A stretch of DNA of 64,000 bases from positions 6,014,001 through 6,078,000 of the forward strand of contig NZ_CP176395.1 in the NCBI RefSeq assembly GCF_046244365.1, given 5' to 3'. Origin of the DNA: Paenibacillus_V sp046244365 (GTDB lineage Bacteria; Bacillota; Bacilli; Paenibacillales; NBRC-103111). The translations under genes and the position numbers were made by a program. The notes beneath the pieces are model-generated. The model worked only from the letters and a program-made list of their open reading frames with translations, made no database searches and was not told the origin of the DNA. Position 1 is the stretch's first letter. Each line of letters begins with the position of its first letter. Of the stretch, positions 8,070-17,252 are shown piece by piece.

Positions 8070-11000
8070 TTACTCGTTCATAAATCCGATCGTCAGCAGC
8101 ACCCGCTTCACCAGTGCAGCAGCTTCCGCTCTCGAAACTTGCCGCTGCGGGTGCAGACCGCCTTCGTCTCCTTGCAGGATGCCCCCTTTGATCAGCGCCT
8201 TCACGGCGCCGGCAGCCCATGGAGAGACGGAACCCGAATCGGCGAATTTGGTCAGCTCGCCAGAGTAAACGGACCAGTCGATGCCGGCTTTTTCGCCCTC
8301 TCTAGCCAGAATGACGAACAACTGCTCGCGGGTTATCGTTTGATCGGGCTGGAATGTGTTGTCCGATACGCCGTCGACAAGTCCTGCCTCTACGGCTGCG
8401 CCGATCCACCCGGCAGCCCAGTGGGACGGACCGACATCCGTGAAAGACGAAGCGCCCGTGCGCTCAGCGAGACCGAGCGAACGCGCCGCAATGGCGGCGG
8501 CTTGCGCCCTTGTCAGCGTGCCGTCAGGATTGAAGGTTTGGGCCGTCTCGCCGTTCAGGATCAGCTTTGCCGATAGCTGCTCGATATCTTTCTTCGCCCA
8601 GTGAGCTGTAATATCGGTGAAGGCCGGCAAAGATGTTTCCACAATCGTATAAATGCTGTTATGGTTCGTTCGAATCGTCGCCTGCAAGACGCCGTCCTTG
8701 GCTTCGAACGTCGTCGGCACCGGGTACAGCTTGCCTGTAGCAGGGTCGAAGTACACGCCCGTCATGCTGCGGCCGGCGTTTGCGGCCGGAAGCGAAATCG
8801 TTCTCTCCACATAGCCCTTGTCGAAGCTTGCGATTACCGTGCGTTTGCCCCCCGCTTCGGCTTCCAGCGTAAAATCGAAGCCGGCGGTAACCGGGCTCGC
8901 GCCGATTCCCGAGCCTGCTGACTGAATCGCATGCTGTACCGCTTGATCGGCCTTGGCGACCGTAACGATAAGCTTCATGTCTTCAAACGTTGCCTTCAGT
9001 TGGATGGCTAATGCCTTGAAATCCAGGGACGCTAACGGGATTTGCAAGCCAAAACCGTTCCCGTTAATTGAGATCGCCGCATGCTTGTGTGTTTGAAGGG
9101 CATCGGTCAAAGAAGAAACAGGGAGCCCCACGTTTACCGACGACTCTTGAACGGCTGCAAGATCGAAGGCGATCGTCCGGTCTTGTCCCGGCTTCATTTG
9201 GGAAACGGCTTCGTCGAATGTCTTTTTATCCAGTTCGAACGCCGCACCGCTGCCGCCGGCACTGCCATCCTTTACGGATTTCAATGCGCCGCTTGGGAAT
9301 GTAATGCCGTCCGCGCCGATTTGCGCTGCAGGAGGGTGTTCTTTCTTGCCGCCTGTTTCGTTCGGAACCTGCGGAGCAGGGTCTGGAACGGATGGAGGAG
9401 GCGGATTCGTTATCGTCCCTCCCGGAGGCGAAGAAGGCTCTTGTGAAGGGCTCGGATTCGGGCTTGTTGCCGGCTGCCTAACGATTTGTTTGACCGCAGA
9501 ACGTGCCGATTCATTTCCTACCTTGTCTACAGCCGTAACCTGGAAGCTGTTGGTTTCACTGCTCAATTTACCGACGACAGCCGCTGTGTTTACGAGCAAC
9601 GACTCTCTTTTGGTTCCATTAACGTAAACGTAATACCCTTTCAGATCCGGTTCCGTATTTGCGTTCCAATGCAAGGTCACGGTATCGACCGATAGCGTTC
9701 CATCCAAGCCCGTTGGGACAGCAGGCGCTGTCTCGTCCTGAACAAGCTGTGCTTGAGGAGCTATTACCATATAGTAATCGTTAAATATCCCGAATGGCTC
9801 CGTTTTCAATGTAAGGGTCGAAGTTAGCTTGCCATTTATGGCCGTTATCTTATAGGTCCCTGCCGGAACGTCAAAATAATAACTAACCAGTTTGTTATTA
9901 TCGGTTCTATCGCTAATTTGATATTTGCCGATCGAGGTTGGAGCTTCGGACTCTCCGTATTTGCCTGTGTACAGCACTTTACCGTCTTTTGCATCGGCAA
10001 TTTCCACAACCGTACCGGCTTTTTGAGCGCCTTTCAGGTCGATATCCCCTTGCAAGCGATAACCTTTTACCGTCGATCCGTCATTTGAAATCCCAGCAAA
10101 ATAAATTTTTCGCCCAGGACCTCTTTCTCCTGACGGATTGACTATTCCGCTAACCGTTATTTGGTAGATCATGCCTGGCGTCGTTCTAGGAGTGGTAATA
10201 AATACGCTTCTCCCGTCCTCGCTCACCTTCGCGTCTAGAACCGGCAGCCCATTATCGATCGTGTAGTGGGAAATCGTCGTAGCCGAATCCGAATCGACCG
10301 GGTGATTAAAAAATATTCTGAGCAGCTGCGAGGTCACCGTGGCAGCGCTTTGCGCTATGGGCAGCTCGTTAGGTTGGCCGTTATCGATTTCCGACAGAGC
10401 GGACTCGTCTCCGCTTTCGTTAACGCCGCTTACGGCAAATACATACCCTTTATTATCTGTTAAACCGGTTAATGGAAATGAAGTTTCCTTCGTCGTGCCC
10501 ACTTTCTTATAATTGACATAAACATGATAACCGGTCGTGTTCGCATCCGCGTTGGCCGTCCAGCTGAGTACGGTGCCCGTCGGGGATGCGGTAAAGATTA
10601 ACCCTTGTGGCTGACCGGGCTGAGGATTTTTACCGGCAATCACCTTCGAGCTCCGATCCGGACGGATGAGGTTTCCGTCAAGATCCGAAACATTAGCTAC
10701 CTTGACTAGGTAAAGGTAGCCGCCTAACTGTTTTTCCGTTTTCAAAAGCACCGTAACGCCGTCAGGCTGTAGCACGGCACTGGTGATTGATAGCACGCCT
10801 ACTTCATAATTGGCTTTATTTTCTGCAGAAGCACGATCCAATGGTTCGTTAAACACAAGCTTAACCATTGTCCCGTTCGTCGCTTCCGAAGCAAGCAATG
10901 ACGGGGATACGGATGGAATGACGTCACTTATCATTTGCTTGTAAATCTCTTGACCCGCTTGATCGACGCCCGCGATAGCAAACTTATAGGCGTTCCCATT

Positions 11001-11675
11001 CGTCAAGCCCGTAACCCGGTACGCCGCCTCCGTCACCGATGCGATTTTTACCGTGTCCTGATAAATATTGTACGATGACGCAGTTCCCGAAGAAGGTATC
11101 GGAGACCAATTGAATTGAACGCTTTGGTTGAGTTCGGATACGGTAAGGAATATGTATTGACCCCCGGCTGCTGTGCCACCGCCTGAACCTGTTGGAGGAT
11201 TAGTAGGAATTGGCGGCCCGAATCCGCCGAAGTAGAGCCCGGAAGGATCATTCATGACCACCTCATTGCCATTTCGGTCTTTGATGTTCGACACGAGCAG
11301 CTTATATACGTATCCGCCACTAAGCGGTATGGAAAGCTTGATTTGGACAACGCTCTCGTTATCCGTCTTCATTACCGAAACGACCGGAATGACGCGGCCC
11401 TGACTATCCAATACGGTATAGTTCCCGGCAACCTGGGCTGTTTGCGTATCCACATCGCCGCTAAACATAGCATTTATGGTATATTCGTCTCTCGCAACAA
11501 CAGCCATAAGGAAATTCTTCGGACTTTCAACCGATCCGGAGATCGACTCCCCTGTCGGCGGTGTCTCCGAAGCATAGGACTGCGGAACGTAATAACCCCC
11601 GATGACGGTTACCGCAAGTAGGACGATCATCATCCTTTTAAACGTGAATAGCATTTGTTTTTTACGCGTGGTCAA
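8070..11675 (-). CDS. Secreted surface protein with Ig-like/Fn3 modules and three C-terminal SLH domains
   Basis: 1201 residues. A signal peptide (MIVLLAVTVIGGYYVPQSYAS) is followed by alternating modules: Ig-like about 50-150, Fn3 172-250, Ig-like 255-340, Fn3 352-435, Ig-like 445-525. A beta-rich region at about 535-640 has a carboxypeptidase-regulatory-like look, then comes another Fn3 (650-735) and a Pro/Ser linker. A domain of unknown type (790-1010) precedes three SLH repeats ('FTDITAHWAKKDIEQL', 'FTDVGPSHWAAGWIGAAVEAGLVDG', 'FADSGSVSPWAAGAVKALIKGGIL'). SLH domains bind secondary cell-wall polymer. TTG at 11675 is chosen because GAGGAGG lies 10 nt upstream. The ligand is unknown. Confidence 0.9.
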   Translation of the reverse strand: MTTRKKQMLFTFKRMMIVLLAVTVIGGYYVPQSYASETPPTGESISGSVESPKNFLMAVVARDEYTINAMFSGDVDTQTAQVAGNYTVLDSQGRVIPVVSVMKTDNESVVQIKLSIPLSGGYVYKLLVSNIKDRNGNEVVMNDPSGLYFGGFGPPIPTNPPTGSGGGTAAGGQYIFLTVSELNQSVQFNWSPIPSSGTASSYNIYQDTVKIASVTEAAYRVTGLTNGNAYKFAIAGVDQAGQEIYKQMISDVIPSVSPSLLASEATNGTMVKLVFNEPLDRASAENKANYEVGVLSITSAVLQPDGVTVLLKTEKQLGGYLYLVKVANVSDLDGNLIRPDRSSKVIAGKNPQPGQPQGLIFTASPTGTVLSWTANADANTTGYHVYVNYKKVGTTKETSFPLTGLTDNKGYVFAVSGVNESGDESALSEIDNGQPNELPIAQSAATVTSQLLRIFFNHPVDSDSATTISHYTIDNGLPVLDAKVSEDGRSVFITTPRTTPGMIYQITVSGIVNPSGERGPGRKIYFAGISNDGSTVKGYRLQGDIDLKGAQKAGTVVEIADAKDGKVLYTGKYGESEAPTSIGKYQISDRTDNNKLVSYYFDVPAGTYKITAINGKLTSTLTLKTEPFGIFNDYYMVIAPQAQLVQDETAPAVPTGLDGTLSVDTVTLHWNANTEPDLKGYYVYVNGTKRESLLVNTAAVVGKLSSETNSFQVTAVDKVGNESARSAVKQIVRQPATSPNPSPSQEPSSPPGGTITNPPPPSVPDPAPQVPNETGGKKEHPPAAQIGADGITFPSGALKSVKDGSAGGSGAAFELDKKTFDEAVSQMKPGQDRTIAFDLAAVQESSVNVGLPVSSLTDALQTHKHAAISINGNGFGLQIPLASLDFKALAIQLKATFEDMKLIVTVAKADQAVQHAIQSAGSGIGASPVTAGFDFTLEAEAGGKRTVIASFDKGYVERTISLPAANAGRSMTGVYFDPATGKLYPVPTTFEAKDGVLQATIRTNHNSIYTIVETSLPAFTDITAHWAKKDIEQLSAKLILNGETAQTFNPDGTLTRAQAAAIAARSLGLAERTGASSFTDVGPSHWAAGWIGAAVEAGLVDGVSDNTFQPDQTITREQLFVILAREGEKAGIDWSVYSGELTKFADSGSVSPWAAGAVKALIKGGILQGDEGGLHPQRQVSRAEAAALVKRVLLTIGFMNE

Positions 11676-11784
11676 AATAGAGAGGCCTCCTCAATGAGAT
11701 ATACCTCCCAAATATACAAGCTAGGTTTTGCAAATGCTGTAGAATTTTGTCGAATAATGATCAGATATTGTAAATTTTCACACC

Positions 11785-12855
11785 TTACACCGTTTTCCGC
11801 TGAATATAATACAGCATCACATGCTGGACGATGACTTTACCGACGGCAAAAACCGGGACAGCCAAAATGAGTCCCATGACCCCCGCCAATTCTCCCCCCA
11901 CTAATATCGCGAAAATGATGGTGAGCGGATGCATATGAAGCGTTCTTCCCACTACTTGCGGCGATATTACATTTCCTTCCAGAATCTGTACGATCGTATT
12001 GACAATCACGACATACAGCACCATTTTCCAAGAAATCGTAGCGGCCATCACAAGCGCAGGAGCAGCTCCTAAGTAAGGTCCCAAATAGGGGACGATATTG
12101 AAAATGGCTACGACGCTGGCCAGCAGCAGCGGGTACGGCATATCGATCACCCAGTACCCGATATAGGCAAGAAGTCCGACGATGAGGCAAACGAGAAACT
12201 GTCCGCGTATATAACTGCCGAGGGCCGAGTCGATATCGATGAGCAGCTTTACGGTTTTTTTGCGGTGGGATCTTGGCACGATGGCAAGCACCGCACGCTC
12301 GATCAGCTGAAAATCCTTCAAAATGTAAAACGCCAAAAAAGGGATAATAAACGCGATAAATACGGCGTTTAGCGTGCTTCCGATACCGTCGATATAACCC
12401 GAAATTGCCTGGGAAATGCCGCTCTCGACTTTCTCCAAAGAATTGAAAATCCCCATGCGCACGCTCTCCGGCAAATACCGGTTGTCGTTGAGGCTGTCCA
12501 TCAGCCCTTGGGCCCGCATTGTCAGCTGAGGCATATGAACGTTCAGCTCGGTCAACTGAGACATAAACATCGGAATCAAGTTGATCATGATGACCGTTAA
12601 GGAAGTAATGAACACCGCATAAATCAGCAGCACCGCGATCGTCCGCGGCACCTTCCTGACATTAAGCAGCGATACGATCGGATTGAGCACATACGAAATC
12701 ACCATGGCAATGATGAACGGTCCCAAAACCGCCTTCAAAAACCCGTACGTCCACGACAAAATCGGGCTGATCCGCACAAGCATGTACAAAATTAGAAGAC
12801 CAAGCAATACGTAAACGAAAACGGAAAACAACCGGCTTTTGAATAACGGTTCCAT
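11785..12855 (-). CDS. AI-2E family transporter (YrrI-like permease)
   Basis: 356 residues with paired N-terminal helices ('LFSVFVYVLLGLLILYMLVRI', 'VLGPFIIAMVISYVLNPIV') and a C-terminal group including 'LPYPLLLASVVAIFNIVPYLGPYLGAAPALVMA', the family signature. The family includes TqsA and Na+/H+ antiporters; the substrate here is not determined. It starts at ATG 12855 (MEPLFKSRL), preceded by GCGAGGTG, instead of the longer reading. B. subtilis yrrI lies in the same place relative to alaS, although here two accessory transcription units intervene. Confidence 0.88.
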   Translation of the reverse strand: MEPLFKSRLFSVFVYVLLGLLILYMLVRISPILSWTYGFLKAVLGPFIIAMVISYVLNPIVSLLNVRKVPRTIAVLLIYAVFITSLTVIMINLIPMFMSQLTELNVHMPQLTMRAQGLMDSLNDNRYLPESVRMGIFNSLEKVESGISQAISGYIDGIGSTLNAVFIAFIIPFLAFYILKDFQLIERAVLAIVPRSHRKKTVKLLIDIDSALGSYIRGQFLVCLIVGLLAYIGYWVIDMPYPLLLASVVAIFNIVPYLGPYLGAAPALVMAATISWKMVLYVVIVNTIVQILEGNVISPQVVGRTLHMHPLTIIFAILVGGELAGVMGLILAVPVFAVGKVIVQHVMLYYIQRKTV

Positions 12856-12952
12856 ACCTTCACCTCGCCTTCCCGGCAAACGTCTATGTTTAAGTATATG
12901 TACGAGCCGCCCGATTTAATCCAATTGCGAAACAGGCGGTTAACGGCCCGAA

Positions 12953-13020
12953 AAACCAAAAAATTCCGGCCTCAAGCGAACTTACGCGATATCGCGAAGG
13001 TTTGCTTAAAGCCGGAATTT
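12953..13020 (-). terminator. Terminator after the zinc-ribbon gene
   Basis: Minus strand: AAATTCCGGC ... GCCGGAATTT with an inner stem around CGCGATATCGCG, then TTTTTGG. It separates the desulfurase/PRC-barrel/zinc-ribbon run from the AI-2E gene. Confidence 0.85.
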
Positions 13021-13049
13021 CATTATGCGATTGCCAATCGGTCATGCGG

Positions 13050-13247
13050 TTAGGTAGCGTGCACTTGAGGAATTTCCTCTTCAAAAAACAAGTCGTCGAG
13101 CGAGCTTAGCGTGCCGTCTTCCTCTACCTGGTAGACGGACATTTTGTCGCCGTTGACGGTCAATTCTATAAAGCAGCCCCAGCAATAAAACTGGTGGGAG
13201 CCGATCTTGCCGATATCTTTGGAATTGCAGTTTGGACACCGCATCAT
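13050..13247 (-). CDS. Small zinc-ribbon protein, unknown
   Basis: 65 residues beginning MMRCPNC. Two CxxC-type knuckles (CPNC at the start, CWGC at about residue 24) form a zinc ribbon with 'SKDIGKIGSHQFYC' between. An acidic tail 'SSLDDLFFEEEIPQ' follows. The ATG at 13247 is preferred because GGGTGAT, complementary to the 16S rRNA end, lies 5 nt before it; a GTG three codons upstream is the alternative. The gene follows the PRC-barrel gene closely. The role is unknown, possibly an adaptor. Confidence 0.75.
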   Translation of the reverse strand: MMRCPNCNSKDIGKIGSHQFYCWGCFIELTVNGDKMSVYQVEEDGTLSSLDDLFFEEEIPQVHAT

Positions 13248-13257
13248 CGCAATCACC

Positions 13258-13770
13258 CTATTCCGTATTAATTTCGTTCAATTCCTGCCCGGCTTGCACC
13301 GGCACCAGAAGCACATCGTCGCCGAATGTAGATTTCTCCGGAGCAGGAAGCCATTTGCGGCCTTCCGTCACATCCGTCAAAAAACCGTCGGATAATTCGT
13401 AGCCTATTATCGGTTTACCCATATTTTCGGAAAAATAAACATCCTCGACCATGCCGAGCTGCAGTCCGTTGACCGTAAGCACCGGCGTACCCTTAAGCTT
13501 GCGCTTGCCATTGACGAGACAGATATGGTCCGGCGCTTCTTCCCAGTCGCGCAGAACCCAATCGCCTTGCACCGTTATGGCATCCTCGCCGAACGACACG
13601 ACGTCGTCCCAATCGATATAACGCGCTGCCGTAAACCAATTTTTCGTCTCCAATACGACGCCTTGGGCATGCATCTCCGCATCGAGCCAAAAATCTTTGG
13701 CCGTACCGAGCCGTTTGCCGTGATTCACCTCGATGACCGGCAGCCCTAGAATATCGTAAGCTTTACGCAA
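13258..13770 (-). CDS. PRC-barrel domain protein
   Basis: 170 residues with two PRC-barrel-like halves: 'RKAYDILGLPVIEVNHGKRLGTAKDFWLD' and 'GTPVLTVNGLQLGMVEDVYFSENMGKPIIGYELSDG'. Bacillales relatives of this two-barrel type usually begin at this point, and the TTG at 13770 follows GGTGAAGGG, so I use it. An ATG at 13791 would add seven residues but has no clear binding site. PRC barrels occur in RimM and in photosynthetic reaction-centre proteins; this free-standing version has no known function. It sits between the cysteine desulfurase and zinc-ribbon genes. Confidence 0.75.
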   Translation of the reverse strand: MRKAYDILGLPVIEVNHGKRLGTAKDFWLDAEMHAQGVVLETKNWFTAARYIDWDDVVSFGEDAITVQGDWVLRDWEEAPDHICLVNGKRKLKGTPVLTVNGLQLGMVEDVYFSENMGKPIIGYELSDGFLTDVTEGRKWLPAPEKSTFGDDVLLVPVQAGQELNEINTE

Positions 13771-13871
13771 TTGCCCTTCACCCCGTCCCATTGAGCGATG
13801 CCGCTTTCGGCTCGTCCACATTTTTTGCCAAAGATGGGCGCTTTATTCAGAAGGAATTGCAAAAGAAAAGC

Positions 13872-15035
13872 TTACTTCTTGCTGCGGATTCGTTCCACAA
13901 TGGTTGCGGCTTGCTTGGCGGCACGAACGATTTCGTCTTCAGGCTGGTTGATGCCGAAGCTGAAGCGAACCGCAGATGTCAATACGCGCTCAGGCAGCTG
14001 CATAGCCCGTAAAACGTGAGAAACCTCGAGGGATCCGGACGTGCAGGCCGACCCGCTTGCTGCCGCAATGCCTTCCAGATCAAGATTCATAAGCAACGTT
14101 TCGGTATCGACGCCGGGAAAGCTGACATTGACGATATGAGGAAGCCGGCATTCCGCATCCGGATGGCCGTTCATAACAAATCCGTCTTCCCCCAGAGCTT
14201 CCTCGAGCGTCCCTACCATACTTTGACGGAGCTTCGCGCAGCTTTGTTGCAGCAATCCGATATGGTCTACGGCAAGCTCCGCTGCCGCCGCAAATCCGAC
14301 GATGCCCGCTACATTCTCCGTACCCGCTCTGCGCTTACGCTCTTGAGAGCCGCCGAACAGTTGCGGTAATATTTTGGCCTTCGGCGATACGTACAGCGCC
14401 CCCGTTCCTTTAGGGCCTTGAATCTTATGCGCGGAGAAGCTCATCAGATCGACCGGAAGCTTCGTAACGTCAACCGGGATATGCCCAAGCGCCTGTATGG
14501 CATCGACATGAAAGAGGATCCCTTTGCTGCGCGCGAGCTCCCCGATCGTCTGAATCGGCTGCAAGGTGCCGACCTCGTTATTGCCGTACATGATACTGAT
14601 TAGAGTCGTATCGGGTCTTATCGCCCGTTCCAATTCCTCGAATCGAATAAGACCGGTCGTATCTACTGGTATATAAGTTACGTCGTGACCGGCGCGCTCC
14701 AGCTGTTCGCAAGCATGCAGAACGGCATGGTGCTCGATCTGAGACGTAATGATATGACGCTTCTGCCCGCCCGTTGCGGCAATCGCGCCGAATATCGCCA
14801 AATTATCGCTCTCCGTACCTCCGCTTGTAAAAACAAGCTGCCTGCCGTCGCAGTGAAGCTTAGCGGCCAGCAGATCGCGGGCATCGCTTACCGCCATGCG
14901 CGCCGCCATACCGAACCGGTGCGTGCTTGAGGGGTTGCCGAAACCGGAAAGACCGCTTAAATACGGCAGCATCCTTTCCAGCACGGCAGGATGAAGCGGC
15001 GTCGTCGCGGCGTGATCCAAATAAATGTCATTCAT
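13872..15035 (-). CDS. Cysteine desulfurase (NifS/IscS class V aminotransferase family)
   Basis: 387 residues. PLP-dependent release of sulfur from cysteine as enzyme-bound persulfide. Visible motifs are 'YLDHAATTPLHP' at the N terminus, 'TSGGTESDNLAI', the PLP lysine in 'SFSAHKIQGPKG' (K204), and the mobile catalytic cysteine in 'SGSACTSGSLEVSHVL'. It starts with ATG at 15035 behind GGTGAAAG. The gene lies downstream of cymR and divergent to mnmA; B. subtilis has cymR-yrvO-mnmA in the same place, where YrvO supplies sulfur to MnmA. That sulfur-relay role is inferred from the neighbourhood. Confidence 0.93.
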   Translation of the reverse strand: MNDIYLDHAATTPLHPAVLERMLPYLSGLSGFGNPSSTHRFGMAARMAVSDARDLLAAKLHCDGRQLVFTSGGTESDNLAIFGAIAATGGQKRHIITSQIEHHAVLHACEQLERAGHDVTYIPVDTTGLIRFEELERAIRPDTTLISIMYGNNEVGTLQPIQTIGELARSKGILFHVDAIQALGHIPVDVTKLPVDLMSFSAHKIQGPKGTGALYVSPKAKILPQLFGGSQERKRRAGTENVAGIVGFAAAAELAVDHIGLLQQSCAKLRQSMVGTLEEALGEDGFVMNGHPDAECRLPHIVNVSFPGVDTETLLMNLDLEGIAAASGSACTSGSLEVSHVLRAMQLPERVLTSAVRFSFGINQPEDEIVRAAKQAATIVERIRSKK

Positions 15036-15091
15036 CGCTTTCACCAATCTAAGTAGGGTTGTTCAAAAGAAAAGCGGTCTTTGAACTCGAT

Positions 15092-15511
15092 CTAAATATA
15101 GAACATGTAGTTATCGTTTTTGCCTTCGTCATGGAAGGAAATCAGGTTTGCCAAAGTCGTCGAATCCAGCACCAGCGCGATGCTGTCGCGAATGCGAACC
15201 CACAGGTCCCGCTTCGCCGGATCGTCCTCTTCCGTGAAATCGACAGGACTGATCGGACCTTCCAAAACACGGATCACGTCTCCGGAAGTAATTTCTTCGG
15301 GCGAACGAGACAAAATGTAGCCTCCGTAAGCGCCGCGGATGCTTTTAACCAAACCGGCATTGCGAAGCGGTGCGACCAGCTGCTCCAAGTAGTGTTCGGA
15401 AAGCTGATGCTTCTCTGCAATGCTTTTCAAGGAAGTAGGACCTTCGCCGAACCTCGTCGAAAGCTCCATCATAATCGTAAGTCCGTAGCGGCCCTTGGTG
15501 GAAATCTTCAA
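15092..15511 (-). CDS. cymR: Rrf2 family regulator CymR, cysteine metabolism repressor
   Basis: 139 residues. The N-terminal winged helix-turn-helix is typical of the Rrf2 family ('MKISTKGRYGLTIMMELSTRF', 'SLKSIAEKHQLSEHYLEQLVAPLRNAGLV', 'GAYGGYILSR'). The three clustered cysteines of the [Fe-S] sensor IscR are absent, which favours CymR, which works with CysK to sense cysteine status in Bacillus. TTG at 15511 is used behind GAGGTG. It is the first gene of the run leading to the cysteine desulfurase and divergent from mnmA. Confidence 0.88.
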   Translation of the reverse strand: MKISTKGRYGLTIMMELSTRFGEGPTSLKSIAEKHQLSEHYLEQLVAPLRNAGLVKSIRGAYGGYILSRSPEEITSGDVIRVLEGPISPVDFTEEDDPAKRDLWVRIRDSIALVLDSTTLANLISFHDEGKNDNYMFYI

Positions 15512-15965
15512 AACAGCACCTCATTCATCTTTTATCGCATATTCCTGCAGCGACCGACTTGTCGCTTTGCCGCCGAAATCCCAGCCGTAAGGCGGATTCC
15601 GCGAGCTGCCGCCACTTGCAAGCGGCTCTATTCATAGAAGTCGTTTAGCCTTCATTTCCTATCAAATAACATGCCATACCCGCATTAAATATATGTTAAC
15701 ATACAATGACATCCCTTGAAAACAAAACAATGACAACTTCGTGAAAAAAAAGTGGTGAAACTCACAAAAAAATTTGGCAAAATCACTGAAAAGGGCTAAA
15801 TTCCGCTGGTAAACAATAGGTTCATCATTCAAAAACCATCTGATTCCCCTCCCAATCGTTGCCGGAGAGCGAACAATTTTTGCCTACTGAGCAGAAATTG
15901 GTGACAGATGGGGTCGTTGTGATACAATAAATTTCAGTTTCGGTTATAAAGTGAGGTCATATACC
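15512..15965. other. Divergent cymR / mnmA intergenic region
   Basis: No coding sequence is apparent. The middle is A/T-rich with several A-runs, and the mnmA-proximal end carries a probable promoter. TATATGTTAACATACA at about 15690-15706 is a partly palindromic AT-rich patch on the cymR side that could be an operator, but I cannot match it to a known site. Confidence 0.4.
15898..15928 (+). promoter_or_regulatory. Probable mnmA promoter
   Basis: TTGGTG, 19-nt spacer, TACAAT. The -10 is good, the -35 and spacing are weak. It ends 37 nt before the mnmA start. Confidence 0.4.
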
Positions 15966-17072
15966 ATGAGTGACGTAAAAAAAATGCCGCGCGTCGTGCT
16001 TGGCATGTCCGGCGGCGTCGATTCGTCGGTGTCCGCCCTGCTTCTGAAGGAGCAAGGGTATGAAGTCATCGGCGTGTTCATGAAAAATTGGGACGATACG
16101 GACGAGTTCGGCCGCTGCACCGCGGAAGAAGATGCAGAGGATGTGCGCCGCGTCTGTGCCCAAATCGGAATTCCGTGCTATACCGTCAATTTCGAGAAGC
16201 AGTATTACGATAAAGTATTCGCCTATTTTCTGGACGAGTACCGCAAGGGAAGAACGCCGAATCCCGACGTGATGTGCAACCGGGAAATCAAATTCGGCGA
16301 ATTTTTGCAAAAAGCGCTCGATCTCGGCGCCGATTATATCGCTACCGGGCACTATGCCCAGGTGGAGGAAGAGGACGGCGTATTCCGCCTGCTTCGCGGG
16401 ATCGACAGCAATAAAGACCAAACTTACTTCCTCAACGCGCTGAACCAGTACCAGCTCTCCAAAGCGATGTTTCCGATCGGCCACTTGCCGAAGCCAAAGG
16501 TTCGGGAGCTGGCACTTGCAGCCGGACTTGCTACGGCCAAGAAAAAGGACAGTACCGGCGTTTGCTTTATCGGCGAACGAAATTTCAAGGAATTCCTCAG
16601 CCAATATTTGCCTGCCCAATCCGGCGAAATGCGGACATTGGACGGGGAAGTAAAAGGCCGTCACGACGGGCTCATGTATTACACCCTCGGCCAGCGGCAA
16701 GGGCTCGGAATAGGCGGATCGGGCTCCGGAGAGCCCTGGTTCGTTGCGGATAAAGATTTGGAGAACAACATTCTGTACGTCGTTCAAGGGGAAAGCCATC
16801 CGCGGCTATACTCCGTCGGACTGGAAGCGACCGATCTGAATTGGATCAGTGGAAGCGCGCCTGGCTCTTCTTTCCGCTGTACCGCGAAATTCCGCTACCG
16901 CCAGCCGGATCAAGGCGTTACGGTCCATGTACGCGACGGCGGCGTTTGCGACATCATCTTCGACGAGCCGCAGAAGGCCGTTACGCCCGGACAGTCCGTC
17001 GTCTTCTATGAAGGCGAGGTTTGTCTCGGCGGCGGCGTCATCAATCGTACGCAAGGCATGGCGGAGCGTTGA
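15966..17072 (+). CDS. mnmA: tRNA-specific 2-thiouridylase MnmA (TrmU)
   Basis: 368 residues. Adenylates and thiolates U34 of tRNA-Lys, -Glu and -Gln. The PP-loop is SGGVDSS near residue 15. The catalytic cysteines are in 'NPDVMCN' (C104) and 'STGVCFIGERNF' (C200). A C-terminal beta-barrel region ends the protein. The ATG at 15966 is used because GTGAGGT, 10 nt upstream, is its binding site; a longer reading would start inside that site. It is divergent from the cymR/desulfurase run, whose desulfurase is the likely sulfur donor. Confidence 0.95.
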   Translation: MSDVKKMPRVVLGMSGGVDSSVSALLLKEQGYEVIGVFMKNWDDTDEFGRCTAEEDAEDVRRVCAQIGIPCYTVNFEKQYYDKVFAYFLDEYRKGRTPNPDVMCNREIKFGEFLQKALDLGADYIATGHYAQVEEEDGVFRLLRGIDSNKDQTYFLNALNQYQLSKAMFPIGHLPKPKVRELALAAGLATAKKKDSTGVCFIGERNFKEFLSQYLPAQSGEMRTLDGEVKGRHDGLMYYTLGQRQGLGIGGSGSGEPWFVADKDLENNILYVVQGESHPRLYSVGLEATDLNWISGSAPGSSFRCTAKFRYRQPDQGVTVHVRDGGVCDIIFDEPQKAVTPGQSVVFYEGEVCLGGGVINRTQGMAER

Positions 17073-17095
17073 TTCTCGGATCAAATCGCAGTGCC

Positions 17096-17131
17096 AGAAG
17101 TCCCCGGAGCTTCATTTTCGGGGACTTCTTC
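17096..17131 (+). terminator. mnmA terminator
   Basis: AGAAGTCCCCG ... CGGGGACTTCTT, an 11-bp stem followed by a short T/C tract, shortly after the mnmA stop. Confidence 0.85.
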
Positions 17132-17252
17132 CTATTCGCATAACCCGCTGGCACCGCGCCGTTTAAAGTTTAGCAAGGTAGATACACGCGCATCCAACTT
17201 ATGCTACAATACCTAATAGACTATTTTTAGCTGCAGAAAGGAAGACCGCATC

